A stretch of DNA of 5,833 nucleotides, from the NCBI GenBank assembly GCA_943323675.2, contig CALPIR020000149.1, positions 1 through 5,833 of the forward strand. The letters run 5' to 3'. The DNA is from Chitinophaga pinensis (GTDB lineage Bacteria; Bacteroidota; Bacteroidia; UKL13-3). Every line of letters begins with the position of its first letter. Position 1 is the stretch's first letter. The position numbers and the translations under genes were made by a program. This document shows positions 5,755 through 5,833 of this stretch, piece by piece. The notes beneath the pieces were generated by a model. That model saw nothing but the letters and a program-made list of their open reading frames with translations. It was not told where the DNA came from and made no database searches.

Positions 5755-5827
5755 GCCACTTTAGCTCAGCTGGTAGAGCAACTGATTTGTAATCAGTAGG
5801 TCGCTGGTTCGATTCCGGCAAGTGGCT
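5755..5827 (+). tRNA. tRNA-Thr, anticodon TGT
   Basis: A complete 73-base cloverleaf. Acceptor arms GCCACTT (5755-5761) and AAGTGGC (5820-5826) pair fully. The D stem is GCTC/GAGC (5764-5767, 5776-5779). The anticodon stem is ACTGA/TCAGT (5781-5785, 5793-5797) with loop TTTGTAA, placing TGT at 5788-5790, which reads ACA (threonine). The variable loop is AGGTC, and the T stem GCTGG/CCGGC carries loop TTCGATT (5808-5814). The discriminator is T5827, normal for threonine tRNA. CCA is not encoded (CAC follows), so it is added after transcription. In Bacteroidota this tRNA is usually first in a tRNA-Thr/Tyr/Gly-tuf operon; the continuation is beyond the window. Confidence 0.97.
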
Positions 5828-5833
5828 CACCTT

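Noticed and set aside
1..5833. CRISPR array, insertion sequence, prophage or defence island
   Set aside because: No repeat-spacer pattern, no transposase and no terminal repeats; the tyrosine recombinase has the C-terminus and gene context of a chromosomal Xer enzyme.

Overview
The window reads as an ordinary, AT-rich piece of a Bacteroidota chromosome. All genes are on the + strand. The lineage call rests on three things. First, promoters of the Bacteroidota primary-sigma type (TTTG, about 19-20 bases, TAnnTTTG) lie before the tRNA, and genes generally lack Shine-Dalgarno sites. Second, there is a large TonB-dependent receptor with an N-terminal beta-sandwich domain. Third, the gene order tyrosine recombinase / hpf / tRNA-Thr is the one that, from general knowledge of Bacteroidota genomes, precedes tRNA-Tyr, tRNA-Gly, tuf, secE, nusG, the ribosomal protein genes and rpoBC.

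Positions 1-1572 look like the tail of a cytochrome c oxidase (aerobic respiration) operon. It holds the C-terminal part of a Sco copper chaperone, a DUF420 multi-helix membrane protein (the CtaM/YozB-type oxidase assembly family), a tiny exported CxxC protein with one membrane helix, and a DUF983 zinc-ribbon membrane protein. Sco and DUF420 overlap by 23 bases; the other gaps are short. A 9-bp hairpin followed by a T-run closes the unit at 1594-1629. Unusually, this hairpin contains the start codon of the next gene.

Positions 1614-4073 encode an 819-residue TonB-dependent outer-membrane receptor resembling the hemin/hemoglobin receptor group; substrate is not proven. Positions 4150-5061 encode a complete XerC/D-type tyrosine recombinase with all six catalytic residues, preceded by a TAnnTTTG element. 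Positions 5139-5438 encode a short ribosome hibernation promoting factor, followed by a near-perfect 13-bp intrinsic terminator (5468-5499).

Positions 5500-5754 are non-coding and form a stable-RNA style control region: two tandem promoters, a boxA-like antitermination sequence and a small GNRA-loop hairpin, leading into tRNA-Thr(UGU) at 5755-5827. I see no CRISPR, insertion sequence, phage or defence system. The most interesting points are the terminator/start-codon overlap at the receptor gene, the uncharacterised CxxC mini-protein, and the rRNA-like leader before the tRNA.
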